From: Elymus sibiricus
Taxonomy: Eukaryota > Streptophyta > Magnoliopsida > Poales > Poaceae
Reading direction: 5' to 3'
Length of the DNA stretch: 64,000 nucleotides
Assembly: GCA_039707655.1 (NCBI GenBank)
Contig: CM077672.1
Span: forward strand, 354,622,031-354,686,030
Numbering within the stretch: position 1 is the stretch's first letter; each line of letters opens with the position of its first letter. The notes under the pieces were generated by a model. The model saw only the letters and a program-made list of their open reading frames with translations. It was not told the origin of the DNA and did not search any database. A program made the position numbers and the translations under genes. Below are positions 48,081 through 58,965 of the stretch, in pieces.

Positions 48081-49011
48081 GAGTTCATTTGTAGTGCTTT
48101 TCAATTTTAGGGTCATTTAGCTCAAAAAATCAGTAAATGCATGCAAAATACCAAATGAAGTCAGAAAGGGTTGAAAATTGATGATGTGGATTTGAATGGT
48201 GCATTTTGAACACACAAAAAGTCTGGAGTTCAAATAAGTTCAAAAAAATGAAATCCCTTTGTAACAGATGAGTTTTCGTCCGAAACCCTGATACTTCGAA
48301 AGAGATTGTCCATTTTGTACACAAAGTGCATCCAGTTTTTGCCGTAACCCTCTCAACTTTTTAGCACATGCTATGTGGGTGAAATAATGATACCATGCCA
48401 ATTTTCAACCTTTTCAGAGTTCATTTGTAGTGCTTTTCAATTTCAGGGTCATTTAGCTCAAAAAATCAGTAAATGCATGAAAAATACCAAATGAAGTCAG
48501 AAAGGGTTGAAAATTGATGATGTGGCTTTGAATGGTGCATTTTGAACACACAAAAAGTCTGGAGTTCAAATAAGTTCAAAAAAATGAAACCCTTTGTAAC
48601 AGATGAGTTTTCGTCCGAAACCCTGATACTTCGAAAGAGATTGTCCATTTTGTACACGAAGTGCATCCAGTTTTTGCCGTAACCCTCTCAACTTTTTAGC
48701 ACATGCTATGTGGGTGAAATGATGATACCATGCCAAGTTTCAACCTTTTCAGAGTTCATTTGTAGTGCTTTTCAATTTCAGGGTCATTTAGCTCAAAAAA
48801 ATCAGTAAATGCATGAAAAATACCAAATGAAGTCAGAAAGGGTTGAAAATTGATGATGTGGCTTTGAATGGTGCATTTTGAACACACAAAAAGACTGGAG
48901 TTCAAATAAGTTCAAAAAAAATGAAATCCCTTTGTAACAGATGAGTTTTCGTCCGAAACCCTGATACTTCGAAAGAGATTGTCCATTTTGTACACGAAGT
49001 GCACCCAGTTT
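48081..49011 (+). repeat. Tandem repeat, 335-bp unit, 2.8 copies
   Basis: Copies start GAGTTCATTTGTAGTGC at 48081, 48417 and 48752, giving periods of 336 and 335 bases. The third copy is cut at about 49011. Copies are nearly identical. They lie between the two CACTA genes and have no coding role that I can see. Confidence 0.9.
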
Positions 49012-49560
49012 TCGATAATTATATAAAATAATCAAAAATAATTGCAAAAAGAATGAACTAAAAATAATCAATTAAATTATTTTCGAAACTAAAATTATAT
49101 AAAATTTATGCAACTAAAATTATCAAAGTATTTTTTGTTCAAAACATTAATAGCAAAAAGAATTTTCATAAAGAATTTTTTTGTTAGAAACTTTAATAGC
49201 ACTAACAGAAAGTTTATAATTTTTGTGACCTAACAGGAAAAAGAATTTTAAAAAATAAAGCAAAAAAGAAAAGAAATAAATAATGCAAAAAACAAAACAA
49301 AAAAACTGCAAAAATATTAAAAAAATGCCGCCTACTGGGCCACCACGGCCTGAATACGACTAGAAACCCAACCAGCCAGTTGGGCCAGGATTCAAGCCCG
49401 CAGAAGGCCCAGTAGGCCCACAGACATATACAGAGTGGTTAGGCCAGTAAGCCTGCTTTAGAGAGGAGCTCGAAGCCTCTGGCGCACCGCGCCTTATAAA
49501 CAGGTGCGGCACTCTCTCAAGTAGCGAGGTGGGACTAAACTCCCACCACGCCGCTGTGCA
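49012..49560 (+). other. CACTA intergenic AT-rich spacer
   Basis: AT-rich sequence with many A runs (49012-49320) is followed by 240 bases of mixed composition. No gene is seen. It leads into the internal AACCGGGAC array. Confidence 0.5.
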
Positions 49561-49562
49561 AG

Positions 49563-49740
49563 GCCATTGGTCCCGGTTGGTGCCACCAACCGGGACCAAA
49601 GGTCTCTGCTTCCCGCCCTTTGGGCTGCTGAAAAGAGACCTTTGGTCCCGGTTGGTGGCACCAACCGGGACTAAAGGGGTGCATTAGTCCCGGTTGGTGC
49701 CACTAACCGGGACCAATGCTGTGTGTATATAAGCAGCACT
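49563..49740 (+). promoter_or_regulatory. Internal CACTA-type AACCGGGAC array and TATA box
   Basis: Three inverted pairs of GGTCCCGGTTGGTG..CACCAACCGGGACC (49567-49717) lie in the interior of the transposon, followed by TGTATATAAGCAG (about 49724-49736). The motif is the same as in the subterminal arrays. The layout suggests the promoter of the second gene, with transposon-protein binding sites built in. Confidence 0.6.
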
Positions 49741-49779
49741 TGTGAAAATTTTCATTTTCATCTCGCAGTTCCCCCCGAC

Positions 49780-50335
49780 GACGCCGACCTCCTCGACGCC
49801 GCCAGGCTGCCCCGACGCCGTCGCCGGCCCCGTCGCCTCCCCGAGCCGCCGTCCTCGTCCCCGTCGCCGCCGTCCTCGTCCCCGTCGCCTCCCCGTCGCC
49901 TCCTCGAGCCGCCGTCCTCGTCCCCGTCGCCGCCGTCCTCGTCCCCGTCGCCGCCGTCCTCGTCCCCGTCGCCGCCGTCCTCGTCCCCGTCGCCTCCCCG
50001 AGCCGCCGTCCTCGTCCCCGTCGCCGCCGTCCTCGTCCCCGTCGCCTCCCCGAGCCGCCGTCCTCGTCCCTGTCGCCGCCGTCCTCGTCCCTGTCGCCTC
50101 CCCGAGCCGCCGTCCTCGTCCCCGTCCCCGTCGCCTCCCCGAGCCGCCGTCCTCGTCCCCGTCGCCGCCGTCCTCGTCCCCGTCGCCTCCCCGAGCCGCC
50201 GTCCTCGTCCCCGTCGCCGCCGTCCTCGTCCCCGTCGCCTCCCCGAGCCGCTGTCCTCGTCCCCGTCCCCGTCGCCTCCCCGAGCCGCCGTCCTCGTCCC
50301 CGTTGCCGCCGTCCTCGTCCCCGTCGCCGGCCTCC
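49780..50335 (+). repeat. GC-rich CCGTCCTCGTCCCCGTCGCC minisatellite
   Basis: Short units of CCGTCGCCGCCGTCCTCGTC and CGCCTCCCCGAGC repeat irregularly for more than 500 bases. Long open frames exist on both strands, reading Ser/Pro, Arg/Pro or Gly/Asp/Arg repeats. These are a composition effect, though the stretch could lie in the 5' untranslated region of the second gene. Confidence 0.85.
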
Positions 50336-50779
50336 AGCCATCGCCGCCCCCCCCCCAGTGAGCCCCCCCCCCTTTCCCATGGTGTGCCGCCCCGTCATCG
50401 TTTAGGGTTTTTTTTGCGGGCATGTATATGTGTATATGTTCATGTATATGTTTTTTTTCATGTATATGTATATATGTTCATGTATATGTGTGTATATGTT
50501 CATGTAAAAAGTCTTCGTTGTTTTTCATATGTACGAAAATGTAGAGTGAAAATGAAAACAAACATATAAGAAAAAACAAAGGAAAAAATGAAGAAGGAAA
50601 AGAAAACCGCCCGGCCCGGCCACCACCGCATTTTCATAAAGTTTTTCCACCGAGTCCACGTCGCACCGAGCACCCGTCGGCTCTATCTATCAACAAGACC
50701 ACGGGAGCACCCCGGCCCCCTATCATCACGTTGGCATCGGCTCCCCGAGAGCTTTCCAACGGATCCGGAATGTATGTCG

Positions 50780-51260
50780 TTGTTGATATACCCCCTCCCC
50801 GATAACTTCGACATGAGGGGGGGCGGGTCGATATACCCCCTCCCCGATAACATTTTTTTCTAAGTTACTAACGTAAAATGTTCACCCCCCTCTCGATATA
50901 CCGGGCGGCCAACTCTCGAGGCCACACAAACCCTAGAAAAAAAGCGTTGTCGATATACCCCCTCCCCGATAACATTTTTTTTCTAAGTTACTAAGGTAAA
51001 ATGTTCAACCCCCTCTCGATATACCGGGCGACCAACTCTCGAGGCCACCCAAACCCTAGAAAAAAAGCATTGTCGATATACCCCCTCCCCGATAATATTT
51101 TTTTTCTAAGTTACTAAGGTAAAATGTTCACCCCCCTCTCGATATACCGGGCGACCAACTCTCGAGGCCACCCAAAACCTAGAAAAAAAGCGTTGTCGAT
51201 CTCCTACCCCCTCCCGCCCCTACCCGACAATCTCTCGAGGCCACCCAAACCACTAGAAGA
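50780..51260 (+). repeat. Tandem repeat, 122-123-bp unit, about 4 copies
   Basis: TCGATATACCCCCTCCCC recurs at 50828, 50950 and 51073, and a diverged copy starts at 51196. Each unit includes CTCGATATACCGGGCG and CAACTCTCGAGGCCAC. It lies upstream of the second CACTA gene. Confidence 0.85.
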
Positions 51261-51375
51261 AAACTCCGGCAACTTGGACATGAGGGGGGACGTCGATCAA
51301 CCCCCTCTCGCCCGAACAAGTCTATGTATCATTTGTTAATTAAATCCCTTAAAGGTTAAGAGAATCCCTTGTTTG

Positions 51376-51445
51376 ACATTCATGAGAGAGGCGGTCCGGA
51401 CGTCGGACATTCATGAGAGAGGCGGTCCGGACGTCGGACACTCAT
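51376..51445 (+). repeat. Short direct duplication upstream of second CACTA gene
   Basis: CATTCATGAGAGAGGCGGTC followed by CGGACGTCGGA occurs twice in immediate succession, about 31 bases per unit, and a third copy is started by ACTCATG. Confidence 0.7.
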
Positions 51446-51486
51446 GTTTGTATATTAATTGCCATGTTGTAATATTTGCAGAAACT

Positions 51487-54400
51487 ATGGCTCAAAGAGA
51501 CTTGGAACAAGAACAGTTGTTGGGGGAGATAATCCTCGGCGGACGTGATGTCTTGTCGTTTCTCAACGACACCGATGGTCTGGAAGGAGAGGATGACGGC
51601 TCCGGTGATCGAACAATGGAGGAGGAAGGACATGATCATGATGGCTCCGGTGACCGAATGCCGGAGGAAGAAGGAGACCATGATGACGGCTCCGGTGACC
51701 GAACGAAGGAGGGAGCTGTTGCAAAGTCCGACGAGGTATATATATTAATTAAGCCTGTGCTGACTAGCTAATTGATGCATTAATTGTTTTGGTATGTACA
51801 TATATTAACTCTTCTTTCTTTTTTTATAGCCCTCCGGATCGAGCCAAACTTCGGTAACGAGACGAGGCCCGAAGAAGAGGTTGCGCAAGGATGAAAGGTT
51901 CATGATCATAGCACTCGCGGACGATGGCCAGCCGATTGAACCCAAGCGGACCAAGGACGCATTTTTTGCTCAGTGCGGAGTTATTGTTAGGGACAACATC
52001 CCGATTAGCATCAAGCAATGGAATAAGCCTAAGGACGACGCCCCTGAAGGTGATTATGTCACCGATAGACAGAAAGATGATCTTTGGACCGCGCTGAAGG
52101 CAAATTTCACCCTACCGCCAGAGGAGGAGCCGAATAAGCCAGTTATAGAGCCACTGGTCAAGGCGTGTGCTCTTAAGAAGATGGCAGATCTATTCAGGAG
52201 GTGGAAGAAGGAGTTGAAATCAAAGTTTGTCGACAAAGGGAAGACTCCAGAATTCACCGGCCGATTTGAGAAGATAAGAGATCACTGGCCCGCATTTGTG
52301 GCCTACAAGACATCGGACAAGAGTAAAAAAATGTCAGAGACAAACCGGGACAACGCTGCAAAGAAGCAGTATCACCATCACACGGGGTCAGGTGGCTACC
52401 TCAAAGCCCGGCCGTTGTGGGACAAAGCTGAGAATGACCTGATTGCTAAAGGGGTCGAACCACAGACATTGAACTGGCCAGACCGTTCAAGGACTTGGTT
52501 CTTCGGGGTTGGGGGAACTTTGGACCCTAAAACAGGGAAGTGCCGTAGGACGGACGAGCAACTTGCAATACCCGTCATGAAGCTTCAGAAGTATATCACC
52601 GCAGCGCAGGAAGGGACGTTCATTCCCGACAGAGAGAAGGACGAGCTGACTGAGGCCCTAGGGAATGCTGAGCACCCTGGACGAACACGAGGCACACCAG
52701 GCTCCGTTCCGTGGAAGTTTGTGTTTCCCGACGCAAGCGGTTACAAAAGCCGGGAGAGAAAGAGGAAAGAGGAGCTGAGCGACATGCAGAAGCTCAATGC
52801 AAGACTACAAAAGCTAGAGGAAGCTGAGAGCCAGCGAGCTGCCGACCAACCATCTCAGCGGCACGAAGCTACCCCGCCATCTCAACGGAGAAGCAGCGTG
52901 GCTTCCACGGAGCCCGTTCAGCCTGACTTCACGTCTCCTAGCTACCCCGTGGATACTATCACGGAGGCTCAACATTGCGAGCTTATGACGAAATGCCGGA
53001 ACCTCACTTTCAAGGCGGCTGTCGGCTCTGTTGCACCTCCTCAACCCAACTGAACTTTTCACTGCCGTCCGATTCCACATGGCTATGCTGTTGTGATGGT
53101 GGATGAAGTAATGGAGGGATTTGAGGAGCTCGAGCTTGACCACTCTACAGGTGAAGGGGAGAATCGGCTGGTTCATGCTCTGAGGAGTACATGTCTATGG
53201 CAGAAGGAGTACATCAAGCTTCCAAATTGGACGCCTCCGCCTCCTCCTCCTCCTTCGGCGAGTCAGGGCACTCCGCCTCCTCCTTCGGCGAGTGATCAGG
53301 GCACTCCGCCTCCTTCTCCAGCTCCTCCGACGCGTGAGGGCACTCCGCCTCCTCCTTCGCCTACTCCGGCGCGTCGGTGCAGTCCGCCTCCTCCTCAGCC
53401 TCGTCGGCAATGGCGGAAGACAAACGCCGCCGCTCCGGCTCCTCCGGCGCGTCAGATTTCTCCGCCTCGTCAGCAACGACGGAAGAGAGACGCCGCCGCT
53501 CCGGCGGCTAGCAGTACAAGCAGAGGCGGGAGCCAATTCAGATACGGTCCATCTCTCAAGCCTCTGGAAAAGTTACCATATGAGAGGACCGAGCAGGAAA
53601 ACGAGGACATATGTCGTGCCCAACTGAGGGACCATTTTGCAAAGAAAACTCCACCTCCGAAGGAGAAGGTAGATCCGGTGAAATCGAAGCGCACTATCAA
53701 TGCCCTGAAGCGACCACCACCGCCTCCGCCGGATTCCAACTATGACCGCATAATTAGTAAGACACATGCTAAAGCGCAGAAGTCAGGAAGTACTTCCAGT
53801 GCTGCAAGAGCGAAAAAACGAAGAAGTGGGAAAACAATTCCCCAGCTCAGCGAACAAGAGAAGCAATCGTGCCCCCCGCTCAAGGTGTCTAGCGATATCG
53901 CTAATCATCCGGTGCTACTGCCCAGTACCACTCTTGATGATTACCTGCCCGATGATGTACAGTTTGAAACGGCTGAGGTAGTAGACGTCTTTAGATACGA
54001 GCATGGGAAGCCTCTCGTCAAACCTGATCATCCTCATCTAACAACGATGATGCAAAAATTGCATGACTGGTACATGGAAACCTGCAGGAAGTCTGGGAAA
54101 GACAGTTTGTTAGTCGGAATTAAAAAAGAGCATGACTTCCCTGGAGTCGACCTACTGCCTGTTGAATTTGTGGAGTTATTTCAATTATACAATCAAAAGG
54201 CCCTCGACAAACAACTCATGACTTGCTACTGTCTGTAAGTATTACTTCTATAATTAAGTGTCTAGCTTAGCTCGTTCATTGCATGTATATATAATTATCC
54301 TCACTATATTATGCAGATTGAAGATGGTCGAATGCAAAAAAATAGGAATCTTCGACGTTGGGTTCATTAGCCCAAATACCGTAAATGAATGGTCGGTACG

Positions 54401-55263
54401 AAAGGCGGCTGAAGATACCGAGAACAACTTACTACAAACGTTCCTTACACATCAAAACAAAAGGGAAATACTCTTTCCTTACAACTTCAAGTGAGTGTTA
54501 CTGTCTTCTGCATATTCGGTTCCGCTTACTCGTGGTTAAGTAATGTAATTGATGAGTTATGCGTGCGCAGCTTCCACTATATTCTGCTATCCATTAACCT
54601 TGACGGGGCATTAGTAACTGTCTTAGACTCGCTCCGTAAAGATCCCAAGTATTATGCGGACATGACTGCAATGCTCCAGAAGTAAGTTCAATCAATACCG
54701 GGACCATATCGGCAACTTTCGTTCATTTCCTGATATCAAGTAATCATTTTCTTTGCCTGCCAGGGTTTGGAAAACGTTCACCGCTAAGGTTCCGGGTCTG
54801 AAGAAGGAGCTGCGATTTACACACCCCAAAGTAAGTAGTACTAGCTAGTTCCGCGCATCTCTCATTGATTCTAGTTTCATCAATAACATTATCATGCTTG
54901 CTTATCAGTTTGATTGAACTCTATTCTCCTAAAGTGCTTGTTGCAGGCACCCAACACTCATTTATGTGGATACTACGTATGCGAGTTCATTCGCTACTAT
55001 ACCTCTGAACGGGCCTCCTCTGAGAAACAATTTGAAGTACGTAAACAATATTCACAATTTTATTTTATATATTACCATCAATTGTGTTGAGTTTCATTCA
55101 TATATATGTATTGACCCCTTCTTTAAATTAGATCTGGCAGATGCGGGATGAACTCCTACCACATGATCGCATACGAGCAATTCAAGAGGAATTGGCGGGA
55201 TTCTTTCTTGACCACGTCATACCTGAACAAGGAGAATACCATGTGAAATTGAAATTGTTGTAA
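51487..55263 (+). pseudogene. CACTA second gene: En/Spm N-part plus Ulp1-like protease
   Basis: Seven exons fit with GT-AG introns: 51487-51735, 51830-54234, 54317-54490, 54571-54681, 54764-54830, 54935-55036 and 55132-55263. The coding sum is 3240 bases, exactly 1080 codons. One in-frame TGA (53051-53053) interrupts exon 2; the frame continues beyond it. The N-part starts MAQRDLEQEQLLGEI and has acidic GSGDR repeats and a plant En/Spm transposase-like region. A Pro-rich linker (about 53220-53480) follows. The C-part is C48-type: FHYILL histidine, VLDSL aspartate, and LCGYYVCEF cysteine preceded by a glutamine. The exon starting at 54935 rather than 54947 keeps that glutamine. Its role is likely DNA binding for transposition plus desumoylation-like protease activity. 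Confidence 0.8.
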
Positions 55264-55603
55264 GGGATGTTATATATTGTACATATGTAGCAGCGTCGGA
55301 TAGATATACGAAAACTTGTTGTTCGACCAAGCACGAAGAAAGAGATGTCACTTCTCTCTATATATGTTCATGACGATCTTGTGTAATTAATGGTTTCCTT
55401 TATTTGCTTACTAGCTAGCGTCGAGTTCTCTCTATATGTGTAGTAGCTAGCGTCGACCAAGCACAGAAAAAGAGAGGTCACCTCTCTCTATTAGCTCGCT
55501 AACACAATATGAAACCCCTAAATTAACCCTCCAAAACCCCAAAACCCCCCCTTCCAAAAAAAAAAAACCCCAGCGACTGCGAGCTGCTGACGCGTGGCCA
55601 CCT

Positions 55604-55800
55604 TTTGGTCCCGGTTGGTGTTACCAACCGGGACTAAAGGTCCTCCCTCCCCCGCCCCAGGCAGCGCCACGTGGAGGGCCTTTGGTCCCGGTTCATAAGC
55701 AAACCGGGACTAAAGGTTTTGGGTATTAGTCCTGACCCTTTAGTCCCGGTTCCAGAACCGGGACAAATGGCCCTCTGGAACCGGGACAAATGGCCCTTTT
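55604..55800 (+). repeat. CACTA right subterminal repeat array
   Basis: It contains copies of GGTCCCGGTTGGTG, ACCAACCGGGACTAAAGG and AACCGGGACAAATGG in both orientations, ending at the inverted CACTA terminus at 55810. A GGAACCGGGACAAATGGCCC unit is duplicated near the end. Confidence 0.85.
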
Positions 55801-55813
55801 TCTACTAGTGCAA

Positions 55814-57073
55814 GAACTTGTGAGATATGTTAGTATAAATCCACTCAAAACCTCAACATTCTCTACTGTATCAAATCACTAAAATTATAATTAAACATTG
55901 AATACTAAATGCCTCTGCATATTTAATACTCCTATCCTCAAATAGAATCATTAAACAAGCCAACATATGCAAACAATGCAAACATAACAGCAATCTGCCT
56001 AAACAGGACAGTCTGTAAAGGATAATTAAGAATACATACTTAGATAACTCAAAAAATTCTGAAAACTTACCACACTGGTAATAATTTATCAAAGTTGACT
56101 GTGTCAAAATTTCAAGATTTTATCACATGCTGACATTTCTGGGCAATTTAATCAATAGCAGCAAACTTTCTGTTTCGAAACAGCAACTCATAAACTTGCA
56201 AGCTGGGCATGGTAAAGGCTATAATTGGCATTTTATTGAACTAAAAGATACAAAACATGATTATTGATGACACAAAGCAAATATCAACAGAAGGAAATGA
56301 TGCTCCAAGCAAAACTCATATTATGTGACGAATAAAAATATAGCTCCGAGTAAGGTTACCGATAGTGTTGAAGACGAAAGAGGGGATGCCTTCCGGGGCA
56401 TCCCCAACCTTAGACACTTGAGTCTTCCTTTAATATTACCTTGGGGTGCCTTTTTCATCCCCAAGTTTAGGGTCTTGCCACTCCTTATTCTCCTCATATC
56501 AATATCTCACCCAAAACTTGAAAACTTCAATCACACGAAACTTAACGGAACTTGGTCAGAACGGTTAGTATGATAAAGAATAAACCATCACTTAGGTACT
56601 GTCCAAGACAAGATTCACAATTGTTCACATATAATGCCTACTGTATTATATCATTTCCACAATTTATATCTCATAATATAAGTTATGGAAACATTAAAAC
56701 AAGCAAACTATGCATTGAAAACAGAATCTGTCAAAAACAGAACAGTCTGTAATGATCTGAGCAACTACCATACTTATGAACTCTAAAAATTCTGAAAAAT
56801 TAGGACAACGTCAAACATTTGCATATCAGTACTGTGTAAAAATTTCAGAATTTTTTGACGCTCCAGTAAAATCTGGGAAATTAAACACTGGAGGCAAAAG
56901 TTTCTGTTTTTGCACAGAATTGAATCAACAAGAAGCCACACTATTCCAAAGGTCTTACTTGGCACTTTATTGAAAGAAAACATATAAAACATGATTACTA
57001 CAGTAGCTTAATCATGTGACCACACAAAACAGAAGGTATAAGTATTGGGTTGTCACCCAACAAGCACTTTTCT
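55814..57073 (-). other. 3' non-coding region of element H, proximal to gene
   Basis: It aligns with the first modules of the G 3' region in reverse. It holds a stem-loop pair (56382-56405 and 56440-56466) and two ACAGACTGT-type blocks (about 56009 and 56740). The CACTA insertion split the second module. No gene is seen. Confidence 0.65.
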
Positions 57074-58965
57074 TTAATGCCATTTAGCTAGGCATGATGA
57101 TTCCAATGATGCTCGCATAAGAATAAAGAATTGAAACACAAAGAGAGCATCATGAAGCATATGACTAGCACATTTAAGCCTAACCCACTTCCTATGCATA
57201 AGGATTTTGTGAGCAAATAGTTTATGGGAGCAAGAATCAACTAGCATAGGAAGGCAAAACAAGCATGACTTCAAAACTTTCAACATAAAGAGAGGAAACT
57301 TGATGTTGTTGAAATATGTAGAAGCATATATTCCTCTCTCAAAATAATTTTCAGTAGCATCATGAAGAAATTCAACAATATAGCTATCACATAAAGCATT
57401 CTTTTCATGATCTACAAGCATAGAATTTTTATTACTCTCCTCATAAGCAAATTTCTTCTCATTCATAAAAGTGGGAGTATCATATGAAACTAGAATACTA
57501 TAAATTGTTTCCACATTAAAAGAGTAATGTTCAGAAAAAGGGTAATCATAATTATGACAAGTATTATAATAATAATCATCACTATTTTTCATAACATAAG
57601 TATCATCACAATAATCATCATAGATGGGAGGCATGAAATCATCATAACAAATTTGATCATTCAAAGTAGGGGGATTAAAAAGATCATCTTTATTAAGTAT
57701 AGCATCCCCAAGCTTGGGACAAACATTAATTGCAGCAAATATATTCTCAAACATGTCATTCTCATTAAACATAGCATCCCCAAGCTTGTTGGTTTGCATA
57801 TCATTAGCATTATCACTACTATCATCAATAGTATGAATAGCACCAATAGTAAAACAATTATTATCATCATAATTTTCCAAATTGGCACCATAAAGATTTT
57901 CAAGATTATAAGAAGTATCAATATCTTCCCAATCAAAATCATCATAATGAGTAATAGGCATAACAAAATCATCCTCAATAGTTCCTTCGGACATTGTGCC
58001 ATAAGACAAAGAACCAATATCATCATCAAGTGTATCATCTTCCACAATTGTTTTTGATTCATTCTCATGAGGCACAAAAATAATAGGGGCAACATTATTT
58101 GGGAGAGATACCTTTTTACCTCTACTTTTCCTTCTTTTCTTTTTCTTCTTCACCACCTCATGTGTGGGTTTAATCAATTTTTCCATGCACTTTATTGAAG
58201 AGATTGGTTGAATAAAAAGCTCCTCCTCGTTACCTGATTCATCATAAGAAAAAATAGGAGGATATTGGGAAACCTCTTCCCTTTCATTAGTATTCTCTTC
58301 ATCTTCTATTTGTTTTCTTGTCTTTAAATAATTGGCAATATAAGGATTCTCAATGCAATTTACCGCACAATACATATAAATTTCCTCTAGATCAAAATCG
58401 AGAAATCTCTTGAGATTATATTCTGGAATATCCCTAGTTATACGTTTCATTTCTTCATACCCCAGAAGCAGACTAAGGCTGTGTTTGGTTGAGCTGCAGA
58501 TTCTGTAAAAGCTGATGTGAGTTGTGAGCTGTGAAAAAGTTGCTGTGAACTTTTAGCTGTGGAAAAGCTGGAAGCTGTTTGGCTGAAACGGCTGTGAAAC
58601 ACAACGAAGAGGTATGACTTACCAGTGGCATTGATGGGTAAATACTACTCGGTTTTAGGGGACAGCCAAAAATGGTTGGTTTAGAAGCTGAGAAGCTGAG
58701 AAGCTGAAAAGTTGGGGTATCCCAGCTTCAAAATTTACACTACAGAGAAGCTGCAGATTCTCAAAAGCTGCTTTGTAAATTTACCCATTTGGTTCAGCTT
58801 ATAGCTTTTGGACCCAAAAGTTGAAAGCTGAAGTTGAACCAAACACAGCCTAAGTTCATTATGATGCGCAAGGGTAATCAAGTTATCACAATTTTTGGAC
58901 ACGATTCGATCATGAAACAATTTGCATTGGAGATTTAAATGACCACGTTCATTGCAAAGTTCACA
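57074..58965 (-). pseudogene. Acidic Athila-associated protein of element H, truncated and MITE-split
   Basis: From 58965 the frame reads CELCNERGHLNLQCKLFHDR to ITLAHHNEL, is cut by a MITE at 58850-58477, then continues MKRITRDIPEYNLKRF to a stop at 57074. The second part is 458 codons with no internal stop. It shares with G the basic patch (KKKKKRRKSRGKK), the repeated KLGDAM/KLGDAI units, HDATENYFERG and PMHRKWVRLKC. It lacks the N-terminal region present in G, because a deletion fused LTR sequence directly to the CELCN motif. It extends about 30 codons past the G stop (FVFQFF..). The function is unknown. Confidence 0.75.
58477..58850. mobile_element. Tourist/Harbinger-like MITE, 374 bp
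   Basis: Perfect 14-base terminal inverted repeats GGCTGTGTTTGGTT are flanked by a TAA duplication (58474-58476 and 58851-58853). The empty site GACTAAGTTC is intact in G. The interior is rich in AGCTG/CAGCTT inverted motifs with no coding capacity. A TAA duplication suits the PIF/Harbinger superfamily. Confidence 0.85.

Larger units (their letters stand above)
43912..55810 (+). mobile_element. Complete CACTA (En/Spm) DNA transposon, 11.9 kb
   Basis: It begins CACTAGTAGAAAA and ends with the reverse complement, flanked by the 3-bp duplication caa (43909-43911 and 55811-55813). The empty site is preserved in G (CTTGTCAAG near 22932), which confirms the boundaries to the base. It encodes a TNP2 transposase and a protease-domain gene, with subterminal AACCGGGAC arrays and several internal tandem repeats. 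It resembles Triticeae CACTA families such as Caspar or Jorge; the exact family is not determined. Confidence 0.95.

Noticed and set aside
48081..49011. Regularly spaced repeats, considered as a CRISPR-like array
   Set aside because: The units are 335 bases long, contiguous and nearly identical throughout, with no short repeat and unique spacer pattern. The genome is clearly a plant.
49703..50569. Long open frames on both strands (up to 275 codons)
   Set aside because: All lie in the GC-rich CCGTCCTCGTC minisatellite, overlap each other on both strands and read simple Ser/Pro, Arg/Pro or Gly/Asp repeats. They are not independent genes.
58477..58850. Considered as a hAT element
   Set aside because: hAT insertions make 8-bp duplications. 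Here the duplication is 3 bases (TAA), which suits PIF/Harbinger.
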